Source of the DNA: Deinococcales bacterium | GTDB lineage: Bacteria; Deinococcota; Deinococci; Deinococcales; JAAFIG01 | DNA: 64,000 nucleotides | Direction: 5' to 3' | Assembly (NCBI GenBank): GCA_025352125.1 | Contig: JANXTZ010000078.1 | Location: forward strand, 1 to 64,000 | Part shown: one piece after another, positions 1 to 8,225 of the stretch | How positions within the stretch are numbered: position 1 is the stretch's first letter | Layout: each line of letters begins with the position of its first letter | Program-made: the position numbers and the translations under genes | Notes under the pieces: generated by a model | Told to the model about the DNA's origin: nothing | Databases searched by the model: none | Seen by the model: the letters and a program-made list of their open reading frames with translations, nothing else

Positions 1-105
1 AGCGACAATGATGGCTGGGTGGGTGTGACTTCTGGCAAGGTGTTCGAGTTGATTTTGTTCATCGGTTGTCAGGGTGCGTAGCGGGTGGTTGTGAGGGCGT
101 GGCAT
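1..105 (-). CDS. N-terminal fragment of an IS630-like transposase (cut by window edge)
   Basis: Reading the minus strand from an ATG at 105 gives 35 codons open to the window edge. The peptide begins MPRPHNHPLRTLTTDEQNQL and continues with a Leu/Ala/Arg-rich helix. This resembles the N-terminal helix-turn-helix start of IS630-family transposases, where a short Arg/Pro leader precedes a 'LT.eE...LE.lar' helix. Only the DNA-binding start would be visible; the DDE catalytic part lies outside. Too little is present to tell an intact element from a remnant, and no terminal inverted repeat could be located. It is divergent from the toxin gene at 149. Confidence 0.45.
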   Translation of the reverse strand, partial: MPRPHNHPLRTLTTDEQNQLEHLARSHTHPAIIVA

Positions 106-148
106 TCTGAAATGTTACTCCCACAGCAAGTGACCCACTAGAGTGCGA

Positions 149-418
149 ATGATTTCGGACACAACCAAAGAATTCTGGAAGTTGTATCGGAGTTTGCCTG
201 TTCAGGTTCGTGAGCAGGCTCGAGGCGCGTATCAATTGTTTTTGCAAAATTCGCGTCATCCAGGTTTGCATTTCAAATGTGTGGATGAAAACAGTGCGAC
301 ATACTCCGTTCGGGTTGGAATGCAGTACCGCGCTTTGGGTTTACTCGAGGATGATCTGATAACGTGGTGGTGGATTGGAACGCATGGCGAGTATGACCGG
401 ATTTTAGACATGCTCTGA
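149..418 (+). CDS. RelE/ParE-family toxin, apparently without antitoxin
   Basis: An 89-residue basic protein whose pattern (SDTTKEFWKLY near the start, a central 'YSVRVGMQYRALG', then 'WIGTHGEYDRIL' near the end) matches the RelE/ParE superfamily of type II toxins. These are usually mRNA interferases or gyrase poisons. I chose the ATG at 149; an in-frame GTG lies at 143. A TAGAGT box at 139-144 is close upstream. No antitoxin gene follows (only 64 bp separate it from mfd) and the upstream side is taken by a divergent transposase start, so it looks like an orphan or a relic whose partner was lost. Confidence 0.6.
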   Translation: MISDTTKEFWKLYRSLPVQVREQARGAYQLFLQNSRHPGLHFKCVDENSATYSVRVGMQYRALGLLEDDLITWWWIGTHGEYDRILDML

Positions 419-447
419 TTCTCTAATTTCTTTGTGCAAAATACCCC

Positions 448-475
448 TTGATTCTCGAGCAACTTAGGTTAGAAT
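448..475 (+). promoter_or_regulatory. Promoter of mfd, leaderless type
   Basis: TTGATT (448-453), a 16-bp spacer and TAGAAT (470-475). The predicted transcription start falls at or next to the ATG at 483, which is why that start is preferred over ATG 474 or 477, both of which overlap the -10 box. Confidence 0.55.
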
Positions 476-482
476 GATGCAG

Positions 483-3400
483 ATGCGGCGAACTGCCCCG
501 AAGGTCGGGTCGCCGGGTGTCGCTGTGCGTGAGAAGCCTGTTAGCGAAAAGGCGACCACCCGCAGTGGAACTCGTGCGTCCCTGGTCACCGAAAACTTAG
601 CCCCGCTCGAGCCTGGTTTACACGCCGGTCTCTCGCAAGTGGCGCGACTTGCCCTATTCGCGGCAGATGCTGGCGGTGTGCTCATCAGCACACCCGAGCG
701 GTTGAAGCTCTACGCGGACGCGCCGCTTTTTGGTGCTCGAGTGAGTGCCAATCCTGAAATTTCTGAGTGGACTGAAATTCATAAGCACGTGCTCTTGGAT
801 ATCGAAACCGCACTCGAGGATTTCCCGAATCAACCCGATGCGTTTAGGCTCGAGTTAGCGATTGGAATGCGTTTCTCGCGGGATGAGTTCTTGGACAAGC
901 TCGAGAATCTGGGTTACGAGCGTGAGGAAAACCTTGAGAGCAGCGATTTAGCCAAGACTGAGGGTTTCTTCAAGGTTCTGGGTGACACGCTCGAGATTCG
1001 TTTGAATCTGAACGGCAAATCCCAGGTTGTTCGTGCCGAATTTTTTGGTGATGACCTCGAGTTTGTGCGTGTGGACGGCGAGAAAGTCAAATCGTTTGGG
1101 CTGGGTCCGCTGGGCGATTTTATTCCCGAGGTGGCTTGGGACAGCACGAGGCTCGAGCGTTTAAAGGGTCGGGTGTACCTCGATTCGCCAGAGTTTTTTG
1201 AAGGTTATCTGTCTCCCAAAAAATACCAACGACTCTGGGCGCACCTGAAAACCCGTGACGTGATCGCCTTTGGTCGCACGCCACTCGAGCTACCAGAACG
1301 CCCTTCCGACCTCGAGACGCTGCCTTTTTACCGCGCTCGGCTTCGGATGTTTCGTGACGATGCCGCCGCCTGGCTCGAGGCTGGATACCGTGTGGTCGCG
1401 CTGTTAAAGCACGAACGCACGGGCGCGTACCTCGAGCAGCACGTTTTGGGTGATATTCCCAGGGGTTGGGAGTGGCGGGCAGAAGCTGAAAAAGGTCGTA
1501 TCAGCTTTGTCAAAGGTGGTTCTGAGGGCGGGTTTATTGACCACATCGCCAAGGTTGCGGTGGTCACCGAAGAATTGCTTTACGGTTTTCAGGGCGGCAG
1601 TGTCCTTCGCGCCCGAAAGCTCCGAGGTCCACCGGTCAGCGATGCCACCGCGCTGCAAATGGGCGATTATTTGATTCACCCAGAGCACGGCATCGGGCAG
1701 TTCATGGGACTCGAGGCAAGGCAAATTCTTGGTGTGACCAGGGATTACTTGCAGATCAAATACGCCTCTGATGCCCGAATTTTCTTGCCCGTCGAGCAAC
1801 TGCCTTTACTGCGCCGTCATCCTGGCACAACCGACGACCCGCCGCGTTTGAGCACGCTGGGCAAGAACGAATGGCAGAAGGCTCGGGAGAAAGCCCGATT
1901 GAATGCCGAAGAACTCGCGCAGAAGTTGCTGGTGCAATACGCGGCGCGTCAAGCCACACCAGGCTCGAGTTACCCTGACATCACCAACGACTGGGATGAG
2001 GCGTTTGAGAAGAACTTCCCGTTCGAGTTCACCAAAGACCAGGCGCAAGCCATCAAGTCCACCTACAAAGACCTCGAGAAAAGCCTGCCAATGGACAGGT
2101 TGGTTTCGGGCGATGTGGGTTTTGGTAAAACCGAGGTTGCCGTTCGCGCCGCGCACCGCATCGTTTCACACGGAAGACAAGTTGCGGTGCTTGTCCCCAC
2201 GACGCTCTTGGCAGATCAGCACCTCGAGACACTCCGAAAACGCTTTGAAGGTACACCCGTGATCGTGTCTGGACTCTCGAGGTTTACGACCCCCAAAGAC
2301 GTGGAGGCGGTGTACAAGGGTTTGAAACGCGGCACGGTGGACATTGTGATTGGCACGCACAGGCTGTTAAGTCCAGAACTCGAGTTTAAGAATTTGGGCT
2401 TGTTGATTATTGACGAAGAGCACCGCTTTGGCGTGATGCAAAAAGAAAAACTCAAAGCTTTAAAAAGCGGCGAAATGTCCTTGTCCCAGATCAAAGAAAT
2501 GGTGATCGAGGGCGAGAAAAAACCCAAAGCCAGAAAAAAAGAAACCGCCCTGGGTGCAGGTGTTGCCAGCGCAGCCTCGAGCGTCGCCATGAGTCTCGAG
2601 GCGGTCATGGGCAACGTGATTGGGGATAAACCCAAAATCAATGCCGAAATTGACCTCAACCCAGAAAACGCGATTGACGTGCTCTCACTTTCTGCCACGC
2701 CAATCCCGCGCACCCTGTACATGAGCATGGTCGGCTTGCGCGATATGAGCCACATCGCCACGCCACCCGCAGGGCGCAAACCCATTCAGACCATGCTCTC
2801 GCCGTTCGACCCTGCCACCGTGCGCGAGGCGATTTTGCTCGAGATGGAACGTGGCGGCAAAACTTTTTACATTCATGACCGCGTTGCCAGCATTCAAAAC
2901 CGCGCCCGGTACATTCAAACCCTCGTGCCAGAAGCCCGCATCGCCGTGGCGCACGGACAGATGGCGGATGACGACATTGAAGAGGTCATGATGGGCTTTG
3001 AAATGGGCGCTTTCGACGTGCTCATCGCCACCACGATTGTCGAATCGGGTTTGGACATTCCCGAGGCGAACACCATCTTGATCGAACGCTCAGACCGGCT
3101 GGGACTGGCGCAACTCTACCAACTGCGAGGACGCGTCGGACGACGGGCGCTCGAGGCATACGCCTACCTGTTCTACCCTCCCCGAATCTCTGAAACCGCC
3201 GAACGCCGACTGTGGGCGATTGCCGACCTTGCCGACCTTGGAAGCGGGCATTTACTTGCCGAAAAAGACATGGAAATTCGCGGCATAGGCAACATTCTGG
3301 GCGCAGAACAACACGGGCACATTCAAATGGTCTCGCTCGAGGTCTACACCGAACTGCTTGCCGAAGCCATCGGTAAACTGAAAGGCGATTACAAAGCCCA

Positions 3401-3836
3401 AGCGCCACGCATGGCAATCGATCTGAAAGTGGACGCGAGGCTCGAGCCGAGTTACATTCCCGAAGAGATGGAACGCATCGAATACTACGGGCGTTTGAGT
3501 GAAAGCACCACGTTGGGCGAAGTCTCGAGGGTCGAACGCGAACTGAAATCCAAGCACGGCAGCGCCCCACGCGAAGTGCAAAACTTCTTTGACCTGGCAC
3601 GGTTGCGCGTGGTGGCGAACAGCAAAGGCGTGATGAGTATAAGCGAGAGCATGACGCAAATCAGCGTCAACTTCGCGCCAAACTCGACGCTGGATTACGA
3701 CGCGAAAGCCCTACGAAACTCGAGCGTAAAACTGGAAGTCACCAAATACCCGCCAGGGGTGAAGCTCGAGAAACGCGGGTTGAAACCAGATGAGTATGCG
3801 AAGGTGATTCTCGAGATACTGTATGCGTTTGCGTGA
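483..3836 (+). CDS. mfd: Transcription-repair coupling factor Mfd
   Basis: Mfd displaces RNA polymerase stalled at DNA damage and recruits UvrA. The protein has about 1117 residues. In order it shows a UvrB-like N-terminal module, the RNAP-interacting CarD-like domain (start '[14 protein letters not shown]'), then a RecG-like translocase with Walker [26 protein letters not shown], '[11 protein letters not shown]' and QLRGRVGR, and a C-terminal TRCF domain. Between DEEH and SATPIP lies an extra segment of about 70 residues (roughly 2472-2675), rich in Lys then Ala/Ser, that is absent from ordinary Mfd. The insert itself contains CTCGAG sites, so it is not a recent import. The start is set by the leaderless promoter at 448-475; ATG 474 is the alternative. 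Confidence 0.95.
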   Translation: MRRTAPKVGSPGVAVREKPVSEKATTRSGTRASLVTENLAPLEPGLHAGLSQVARLALFAADAGGVLISTPERLKLYADAPLFGARVSANPEISEWTEIHKHVLLDIETALEDFPNQPDAFRLELAIGMRFSRDEFLDKLENLGYEREENLESSDLAKTEGFFKVLGDTLEIRLNLNGKSQVVRAEFFGDDLEFVRVDGEKVKSFGLGPLGDFIPEVAWDSTRLERLKGRVYLDSPEFFEGYLSPKKYQRLWAHLKTRDVIAFGRTPLELPERPSDLETLPFYRARLRMFRDDAAAWLEAGYRVVALLKHERTGAYLEQHVLGDIPRGWEWRAEAEKGRISFVKGGSEGGFIDHIAKVAVVTEELLYGFQGGSVLRARKLRGPPVSDATALQMGDYLIHPEHGIGQFMGLEARQILGVTRDYLQIKYASDARIFLPVEQLPLLRRHPGTTDDPPRLSTLGKNEWQKAREKARLNAEELAQKLLVQYAARQATPGSSYPDITNDWDEAFEKNFPFEFTKDQAQAIKSTYKDLEKSLPMDRLVSGDVGFGKTEVAVRAAHRIVSHGRQVAVLVPTTLLADQHLETLRKRFEGTPVIVSGLSRFTTPKDVEAVYKGLKRGTVDIVIGTHRLLSPELEFKNLGLLIIDEEHRFGVMQKEKLKALKSGEMSLSQIKEMVIEGEKKPKARKKETALGAGVASAASSVAMSLEAVMGNVIGDKPKINAEIDLNPENAIDVLSLSATPIPRTLYMSMVGLRDMSHIATPPAGRKPIQTMLSPFDPATVREAILLEMERGGKTFYIHDRVASIQNRARYIQTLVPEARIAVAHGQMADDDIEEVMMGFEMGAFDVLIATTIVESGLDIPEANTILIERSDRLGLAQLYQLRGRVGRRALEAYAYLFYPPRISETAERRLWAIADLADLGSGHLLAEKDMEIRGIGNILGAEQHGHIQMVSLEVYTELLAEAIGKLKGDYKAQAPRMAIDLKVDARLEPSYIPEEMERIEYYGRLSESTTLGEVSRVERELKSKHGSAPREVQNFFDLARLRVVANSKGVMSISESMTQISVNFAPNSTLDYDAKALRNSSVKLEVTKYPPGVKLEKRGLKPDEYAKVILEILYAFA

Positions 3837-3849
3837 AGAGGTGAATGCA

Positions 3850-4455
3850 ATGCAAACAACAGATTTGATGGATTGGTTTTTGCGTAGTGAAAGAAATATG
3901 TTTCATCCAAATCAATTTTTGAGAAGAATACGAAGTGCTATTGAATCAAATAGTGATTTCTACGCTGGATTTAATATAACTGGTATTAAATTAATAGATG
4001 AAAAAATTTGTATATCTGATTATTATGGCGGCGAAACAATGATCGATTTCTCAGATTTTGAAACTAGATTACTGGCATTTTACGAAAAATACCCATATGA
4101 ATTTGAGGAGGATTTTGAAATGACGGAAATCCCAAATTTTAAAATTCAATTGGATGATTTAATTGACAAAGTTAAAATAGATTTAAATAAATTCAAAAAC
4201 GTTCTCGTATACTGTAATGAATCTTATTCCGAGTATAGTTTTTATACTAATATAAAAGATTTTAGTAGAGAGTTTATCACTTATAGCACTTTGAGTTCAA
4301 ATGATGGAAAAACCGTTGATTTATACACTGGAGATTGGACTTTAGAGCAAAATGATGATCCAGAAATGGTAAAAGTGCTTCCAGTAGAAGCAATTAGTAT
4401 CCTAAGAAATTATATTCTCGAACGTCTAAAAATCTTTGAACGCAGCATTGTCTAA
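3850..4455 (+). CDS. AT-rich orphan gene, function unknown
   Basis: A 201-residue acidic protein, rich in Asp, Glu, Phe, Tyr, Asn and Ile, with no signal peptide or membrane segment. I do not recognise the family; small acidic proteins of this style are often immunity proteins, but nothing proves that here. The start was chosen at ATG 3850 because AGAGGTGA lies just upstream; an in-frame ATG at 3823 overlaps the mfd stop. Base use is much more AT-rich than mfd and the coding region has no CTCGAG, unlike almost every neighbour, so recent acquisition is likely. It sits directly behind mfd at the entry to a toxin-antitoxin island. Confidence 0.7.
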   Translation: MQTTDLMDWFLRSERNMFHPNQFLRRIRSAIESNSDFYAGFNITGIKLIDEKICISDYYGGETMIDFSDFETRLLAFYEKYPYEFEEDFEMTEIPNFKIQLDDLIDKVKIDLNKFKNVLVYCNESYSEYSFYTNIKDFSREFITYSTLSSNDGKTVDLYTGDWTLEQNDDPEMVKVLPVEAISILRNYILERLKIFERSIV

Positions 4456-4530
4456 ATTCTCGAGAATCCTATTTTCATACGCTCAAGACACAAAAACCAG
4501 CAATTACTTACCCTACTCTCATCCCTAACT

Positions 4531-4552
4531 CTTCTCTCAACCTCGAGAGAAG
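4531..4552. repeat. Short palindromic repeat (CTTCTCTC arms)
   Basis: CTTCTCTC (4531-4538) pairs with GAGAGAAG (4545-4552) around a 6-nt loop. The flanks resemble other palindromic intergenic repeats of the window near 6600, 18830 and 56720 (a 'cccta..ctcatccct' approach and 'ggagt' exit). Confidence 0.5.
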
Positions 4553-4560
4553 GGAGTTTA

Positions 4561-4676
4561 CGTCCCAGACAGGTTTGGGCGAATCATTTCTTTGATTTTC
4601 TTAACCACTTCAGGCAATTCCTTAAGCACCAAATCATTCCGAAAACGCAACACCCACAACCCTCGAGTTTCAATTC
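4561..4676 (-). pseudogene. 3' remnant of a DUF559 gene, copy 1
   Basis: On the minus strand this stretch reads ETRGLWVLRFRNDLVLKE followed by LPEVVKKIKEMIRPNLSGT and a stop. That is the C-terminal helix region of DUF559 (endonuclease-like, Vsr-related fold) proteins. There is no start codon or catalytic part, so it is a relic. A second copy, about 85 percent identical, lies at 5531-5646; together they bracket the RHH/PIN module at 4712-5503. Confidence 0.6.
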
Positions 4677-4711
4677 TCAAGATACTTTATGGATTGTGCT
4701 AAAATTCGGGT

Positions 4712-4933
4712 ATGACCGTCAGCTTGTCACCACAACTCGAGGCATGGATTGCTGCCAGGGTCAAGAACGGTGTTTACAACAACACCGAACAGGTTTTAAC
4801 CCAGGCGCTCGAGTTACTGAAAATGCAAGAGGAGTTAGAAACGAAATCTGTGTTTTTGTCGCAGGATGCAAAACGTCGGGCAGCCTTACGCGAATTGGTT
4901 GAACAAGGGCAATTGTTGAACATGGGTTACTGA
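4712..4933 (+). CDS. Ribbon-helix-helix antitoxin (ParD-like)
   Basis: A 73-residue protein: 'TVSLSPQLEAWIAARVKNG' followed by 'YNNTEQVLTQALELLKMQEE', the typical beta strand plus two helices of ParD/CopG antitoxins, which bind operator DNA and neutralise a toxin through the C-terminal tail. The stop directly abuts the GTG of the PIN gene at 4934, so the two are translationally linked. A TAAAAT box (4700-4705) ends 6 nt before the ATG, so the message is probably leaderless. Confidence 0.75.
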   Translation: MTVSLSPQLEAWIAARVKNGVYNNTEQVLTQALELLKMQEELETKSVFLSQDAKRRAALRELVEQGQLLNMGY

Positions 4934-5503
4934 GTGACTGCATTGGTTGTGGTTTACGATGCCAATGTCTTGTACGCTGCTCCCTTACGCGACGTACTCA
5001 TGCACTTGGCGTTAACACCCCTTGTAGAGGCGCGTTGGACGCAGCTCATTCAAGCCGAATGGTTACGCAATGTGCTTCAAAATCGGGTTGATCTCGAACG
5101 TTCAAGATTAGAACGCACTCAGGAACTCATGAATGCTGCTGTACCAAACGCTTTGGTTTATGGTTTTGAACATTTGATCGAAACGCTGCAACTTCCTGAT
5201 AGCGACGATAGACATGTTCTCGCGGCTGCGATTCAAGCTCGAGCGACCATCATTACAACCAAAAATTTGTCAGATTTTCCGAACGCAAGCCTTGAGCCTT
5301 TTGGAATTGAAGCATTGCATCCAGATGAATTCATTTGTCGTTTGCTGGACATCAATTCTGCTGTTGTGATTGGCGCATTGGGTTTGCAACGTCAATCCAT
5401 GAAGCACCCGCCAATGAACGTGGACGGATTCTTGCAAATGTTGGAAAGGCAAGATTTAAATAAAACAGTAAAACGGTTGAAACCGTTTGCAGTGTTGCTC
5501 TAA
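4934..5503 (+). CDS. PIN-domain toxin (VapC-like ribonuclease)
   Basis: A 189-residue PIN protein. The N-terminal 'VVVYDANVLYAAPLRDVL' supplies the first acidic residue; 'LPDSDDRHVLAAAIQARATIITTKNLSDFP' supplies the later acidic cluster and the Thr/Asn that mark PIN nucleases. Subfamilies that start with YDANVLYpaplRD are annotated as toxin components of PIN-type modules. The GTG start directly follows the stop of the RHH antitoxin. The longer C-terminus (from about residue 120) is common in this subfamily. Pairing of a ParD-type antitoxin with a PIN toxin is a known mixed combination. Confidence 0.75.
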   Translation: MTALVVVYDANVLYAAPLRDVLMHLALTPLVEARWTQLIQAEWLRNVLQNRVDLERSRLERTQELMNAAVPNALVYGFEHLIETLQLPDSDDRHVLAAAIQARATIITTKNLSDFPNASLEPFGIEALHPDEFICRLLDINSAVVIGALGLQRQSMKHPPMNVDGFLQMLERQDLNKTVKRLKPFAVLL

Positions 5504-5530
5504 GATCCAAAATGGGTTCTAACAGAAATG

Positions 5531-5646
5531 ACGTGCCAGACAGATTTGGGCGAATCACTTCTCTTATTTTCTGTATCACTTCAGGCAGTTCCTCGAGCAC
5601 CAAATCATTCCGAAATCGCAACACCCGCAACCCTCGAGTTTTAACT
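5531..5646 (-). pseudogene. 3' remnant of a DUF559 gene, copy 2
   Basis: The minus strand reads VKTRGLRVLRFRNDLVLEE then LPEVIQKIREVIRPNLSGT, nearly the same as the remnant at 4561-4676, but without the stop after SGT. It begins immediately behind the 3' end of the vapC gene at 5641. It probably is the C-terminal half of the gene whose N-terminal half lies at 6355-6550, the vapBC module standing between them. Confidence 0.6.
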
Positions 5647-6095
5647 TGGCGTGACAACAATCCCAGCAACATCTTCCCCAAGTCTCGAGAAATGTTTTGC
5701 GTTGAACGTCAGCAGTTGATCGGCTTTGACTTTCAAAGCGGCTTGAGCAATGAGCGCGTCAAAAATTGCGCCACCAACAAGGTTAAGATTACTGACTCGA
5801 GCTATCACGGCGTTGTAATCGGACGCGCCAAGTTCAATAATTTCAAAATGCTTGAGGGTGTCTTCTAAAAATGCTTGAGGGTGTCTTCTAAAAATTCTTG
5901 TGCTATCAACGCAGGCATGGGCGTTTTTGGGTAACGTGTTGCAACAGCGTAAAACTCTGCGATGCTGTGAGCGCAAATACAACCTACAATCTTCTTGTCG
6001 AAAACCCATTCCAATTGCTTGGCAGCCAGTGCATTCCATTCGTGATTTAGAAAAGCAATGGCAATCAGAAGGTTCGTATCAAAAAGTGCTTTCAA
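5641..6095 (-). pseudogene. VapC PIN-domain toxin, frameshifted by a 23-bp tandem duplication
   Basis: The 5' part reads MKALFDTNLLIAIAFLNHEW and on to ...AQEFLEDTLKHF then stops at 5865. Another frame resumes with EDTLKHFEIIELGASDYNAV and continues through GGAIFDALIAQAALK and LLTFNAKHFSRL to the end at 5641. The cause is visible: positions 5848-5870 and 5871-5893 are two exact copies of a 23-bp unit. Removing one unit restores a normal PIN protein of about 142 residues. As it stands the toxin is truncated after about 76 residues and lacks the C-terminal acidic residues. Its start overlaps the antitoxin stop by 4 nt. Confidence 0.85.
5848..5893. repeat. Perfect 2 x 23-bp tandem duplication inside vapC
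   Basis: Two adjacent identical units starting ATGCTTGAGGG and ending CTTCTAAAA (5848-5870, 5871-5893). Because 23 is not a multiple of three, the duplication breaks the toxin frame. Confidence 0.95.
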
Positions 6096-6346
6096 AAGTC
6101 GCTCACTTCTCGAGCGCGATCTTCACGCATTCGCTCGAGGGCATCATTCATTTCTGGTCCGACTTCACCAGTCCACATTAAAATCCTACCAACACGTTTG
6201 AGGTACGGTTCAGGCTTTGCGGCGGTCAACACAAGCGTTTCGCCTTTTTGTTCGATTTGAACTTCACTTCCAGGCTCGAGGTGCAAAGCCGCCCGTAAAC
6301 TTTCGGGAATCTCGAGTTTTCCGTTTTGGTCAATTAGCAACGTCAT
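6092..6346 (-). CDS. AbrB/MazE-type antitoxin (VapB)
   Basis: An 84-residue protein with the SpoVT-AbrB swapped-hairpin pattern: 'LLIDQNGKLEIPESLRAALH' then 'LEPGSEVQIEQKGETLVL'. The charged C-terminal tail would bind the PIN toxin. Its stop overlaps the ATG of vapC (ATGA). Since the toxin is frameshifted, the antitoxin may now be free-standing. The start is fixed by a promoter only 6 nt away. Confidence 0.8.
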   Translation of the reverse strand: MTLLIDQNGKLEIPESLRAALHLEPGSEVQIEQKGETLVLTAAKPEPYLKRVGRILMWTGEVGPEMNDALERMREDRAREVSDF

Positions 6347-6352
6347 GCTTTT

Positions 6353-6381
6353 ATGGTACGCGATTGGGTTTTGTCTGACAA
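6353..6381 (-). promoter_or_regulatory. Leaderless promoter of vapBC
   Basis: Minus strand: TTGTCA (6381-6376), exactly 17 bp, TACCAT (6358-6353), then 6 nt to the ATG at 6346. Confidence 0.65.
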
Positions 6382-6550
6382 GTTTTTTACCGCAAAAACC
6401 ACACGCGCTCGAGACTCTTGCCCTTAAAGCAGCACCTTCGGGCTTGGGCGCTTCCCACCACGCAAAACCCGCCTCAGTATTTCTTCGGCTGGCGTTGGAT
6501 TTTGCCGTTGTAATTTTTGAAGCTCGAGCATGTACGGCGGTATTTTCACA
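6355..6550 (-). pseudogene. 5' remnant of a DUF559 gene
   Basis: Minus-strand reading gives MLELQKLQRQNPTPAEEILR followed by RVLRGGKRPSPKVLL and a stop (6531-6424), the standard start of DUF559 proteins ('Lr...T.AE..LW..LRgr'). A little further on, in another frame, KLVRQNPIAY (about 6360-6385) matches the conserved 'RRQhPIgpY' strand. The gene is thus frameshifted and cut exactly where the vapB promoter begins; a C-terminal half lies beyond vapBC at 5531-5646. Confidence 0.6.
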
Positions 6551-6595
6551 GCAAAATCTTAAATCAAAATTTGTGCCGTCACTCGAGACAGCAAT

Positions 6596-6672
6596 AAGGC
6601 TCCCTTCTCTTCCAGGAGAGAAGGCGATCCCGCCCGTTAGGTGCACGTTTGAGGTCAAGAAGGTCGGGGATG
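6596..6672. repeat. Intergenic palindromic repeat with conserved core (copy A)
   Basis: CTTCTCTtccAGGAGAGAAG hairpin near 6604-6623, then a core at 6624-6659 that on the minus strand reads cttgaCCTCaaacg, gcacctaacgggc, GGGatcgc. Same core family as copies near 12661, 18879, 30283, 52377 and 59180. Its stem is less perfect than in the other copies. Confidence 0.6.
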
Positions 6673-6702
6673 AGAGGAAAAGAAGTATCCGTCCCTCGAG
6701 TT

Positions 6703-7083
6703 TCACACCCTTTGCACGCTCGAGCCGTACCCTTCAAGAATCTCATCCACTGTCAACAGTTTTGTTTTTTCAATTCGGGCTGTGGCAACCAATCCACGAT
6801 CAAACGGGTCTTGGTGAATCAAGGGCAAATTTCGCACCTCGAGCGTGTGTTGTTCGCCAAACGGCAGAACTTGAAAACCGTCGTCTTGAATGGCTTGACG
6901 AATCTCGAGAATATCTGCGGTCAGTTTGCCTTTGGCGGTTTTGATGATGATTTCCCAGAGTGTCAAGGTTGAAATAAAGATTTCGTTTTCAGAGTTGGCA
7001 ATTAACACTCGAGCCGCGTTTGGTAAGGCTTTGTCGTTTGTTTGCCACCACAATAAAATATGCGTATCGAGAAGGTATTTCAT
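6703..7083 (-). CDS. PIN-domain toxin of a Phd/PIN module
   Basis: A 126-residue VapC-like protein: MKYLLDTHILLWW at the start (first Asp of the PIN site), 'ISTLTLWEIIIKTAKGKL', then 'LIHQDPFDRGLVATARIEKT' and 'LLTVDEILEGY', matching the common PIN family paired with Phd antitoxins. Such toxins cleave tRNA or rRNA in a Mg-dependent way. The start overlaps the antitoxin stop (7080-7083), so the two form a co-translated pair. It is the third PIN toxin in 2.4 kb, and this one appears intact. Confidence 0.85.
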   Translation of the reverse strand: MKYLLDTHILLWWQTNDKALPNAARVLIANSENEIFISTLTLWEIIIKTAKGKLTADILEIRQAIQDDGFQVLPFGEQHTLEVRNLPLIHQDPFDRGLVATARIEKTKLLTVDEILEGYGSSVQRV

Positions 7084-7328
7084 TTGGGAAAAAGTTCACC
7101 GTTCAGGAATTCGTTTTCGATTTCGGTGTCATCAAAAAAACTGGGATGAATCACGATTTTGCCTTTCAAGCGCCCTGGTTTGCGTTTTGGTGGTTTGTCT
7201 GGAATGTAACGAATCATTTTTATGACGGGCTTTCCGGCTCGAGCGACAATGATTTCTTCGCCCTGTTCGATTTGTTCGAGCAGTTTTGAAAAGTGCGTTT
7301 TGGCTTCGTGAACGTTGACTTGGCGCAT
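7080..7328 (-). CDS. Phd/YefM-family antitoxin
   Basis: An 82-residue protein beginning MRQVNVHEAKTHFSKLLEQ, the signature of Phd/YefM antitoxins ('v...eaK..fs.ll..v..Ge.i.itr.gkpva.i'), with 'GEEIIVARAGKPVIKM' following. The C-terminal half, with 'KPPKRKPGRLKGKI', binds the partner toxin. A GAGG ribosome site lies 6-7 nt upstream. Like other Phd proteins it should repress its own promoter (7347-7375). Confidence 0.85.
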   Translation of the reverse strand: MRQVNVHEAKTHFSKLLEQIEQGEEIIVARAGKPVIKMIRYIPDKPPKRKPGRLKGKIVIHPSFFDDTEIENEFLNGELFPK

Positions 7329-7346
7329 AATTTCAACCTCTAGAAG

Positions 7347-7375
7347 ATTGTAATGGACTTAGTTAACTTAGTCAA
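7347..7375 (-). promoter_or_regulatory. Promoter and likely operator of the Phd/PIN module
   Basis: Minus strand: TTGACT (7375-7370), 17-bp spacer, TACAAT (7352-7347). The spacer holds a direct repeat ACTAAGT-TA-ACTAAGT that begins inside the -35 box, a plausible autorepression site. Confidence 0.7.
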
Positions 7376-7484
7376 TATATCAACTCGAGATGTTCCAGGC
7401 TTTGACCGTCAAGTGTTGGCAGATCAAGGCGCGTGTCGATTTTGGAGTTTTACTTACGCTCCACATCCCATCGCCATGACCTGT

Positions 7485-8225
7485 TTACCCCAAATATGCT
7501 TGTTTGACTCGAGCATCATTTAAAAGCGCACTCGCCGCACCCGAAATTGTGATTCTACCAGCCTCGAGCACATAACCCCTGGTGGCGTGCTGCAAGGCAA
7601 TTCGCGCATTTTGTTCGACCAGCAAAATGGTCGTGCCGCTGGCGTGAAGTTCGTCAATAATGTTAAAAATTTCTCGAACGATAATCGGCGCTAAACCAAG
7701 GCTGGGTTCGTCGAGCAACAACAATTTCGGGCGTGACATTAAAGCCCGAGCTATCGCCAGCATTTGCTGCTCACCGCCCGAAAGCGTTCCCGCCATTTGA
7801 TTGCGCCGCTCGAGCAACCTTGGAAAGCGTTTGAATTGTGCCTCGATGTCGGCTTCAATGCCGCTGTCACTGCGAATGTAAGCACCCATCTCAAGGTTGT
7901 CGCGCACGCTTTGCCGCGCCAGGACTTGTCGTCCTTCAGGGCTTTGCGCAATGCCCAGTTTCACCACGCTCGAGGCTTCGGCTTTGGTGATGTCTTGCCC
8001 AGCGTAAATGATGCTTCCCGCCCTGGTCTTCACGATTCTCGAGATGGCACGTAAGGTGCTGGATTTCCCCGCGCCGTTCGCGCCGATCAGACTGACCACC
8101 TCACCTGCGAAAATCTCGAGGTTGATGTCATTGAGGGCTTGAATCCCGCCGTAATTCAAGGAAACATTTTTTAATTCCAGTAGCGGCGCACGGCTCTGCG
8201 CCCCTTCCCCAACAACCAAAGTCAT
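7485..8225 (-). CDS. livF: Branched-chain amino acid ABC transporter ATPase LivF
   Basis: Second ATPase of the high-affinity Leu/Ile/Val (or broader amino-acid/amide) importer. 246 residues with Walker A GANGAGKSS, Q-loop, signature LSGGEQQ, Walker B LLLLDEPSLGLAP and switch 'VEQNA', all typical of LivF. 'SPEGRQVLARQSVRDNLEMG' is also characteristic of this family. It is the last gene of the operon and its ATG overlaps the livG stop (ATGA at 8222-8225). Confidence 0.93.
   Translation of the reverse strand: MTLVVGEGAQSRAPLLELKNVSLNYGGIQALNDINLEIFAGEVVSLIGANGAGKSSTLRAISRIVKTRAGSIIYAGQDITKAEASSVVKLGIAQSPEGRQVLARQSVRDNLEMGAYIRSDSGIEADIEAQFKRFPRLLERRNQMAGTLSGGEQQMLAIARALMSRPKLLLLDEPSLGLAPIIVREIFNIIDELHASGTTILLVEQNARIALQHATRGYVLEAGRITISGAASALLNDARVKQAYLG

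Noticed and set aside
59-271. Minus-strand open frame across the toxin start
   Set aside because: It overlaps the credible toxin and the transposase start and has no family-like composition.
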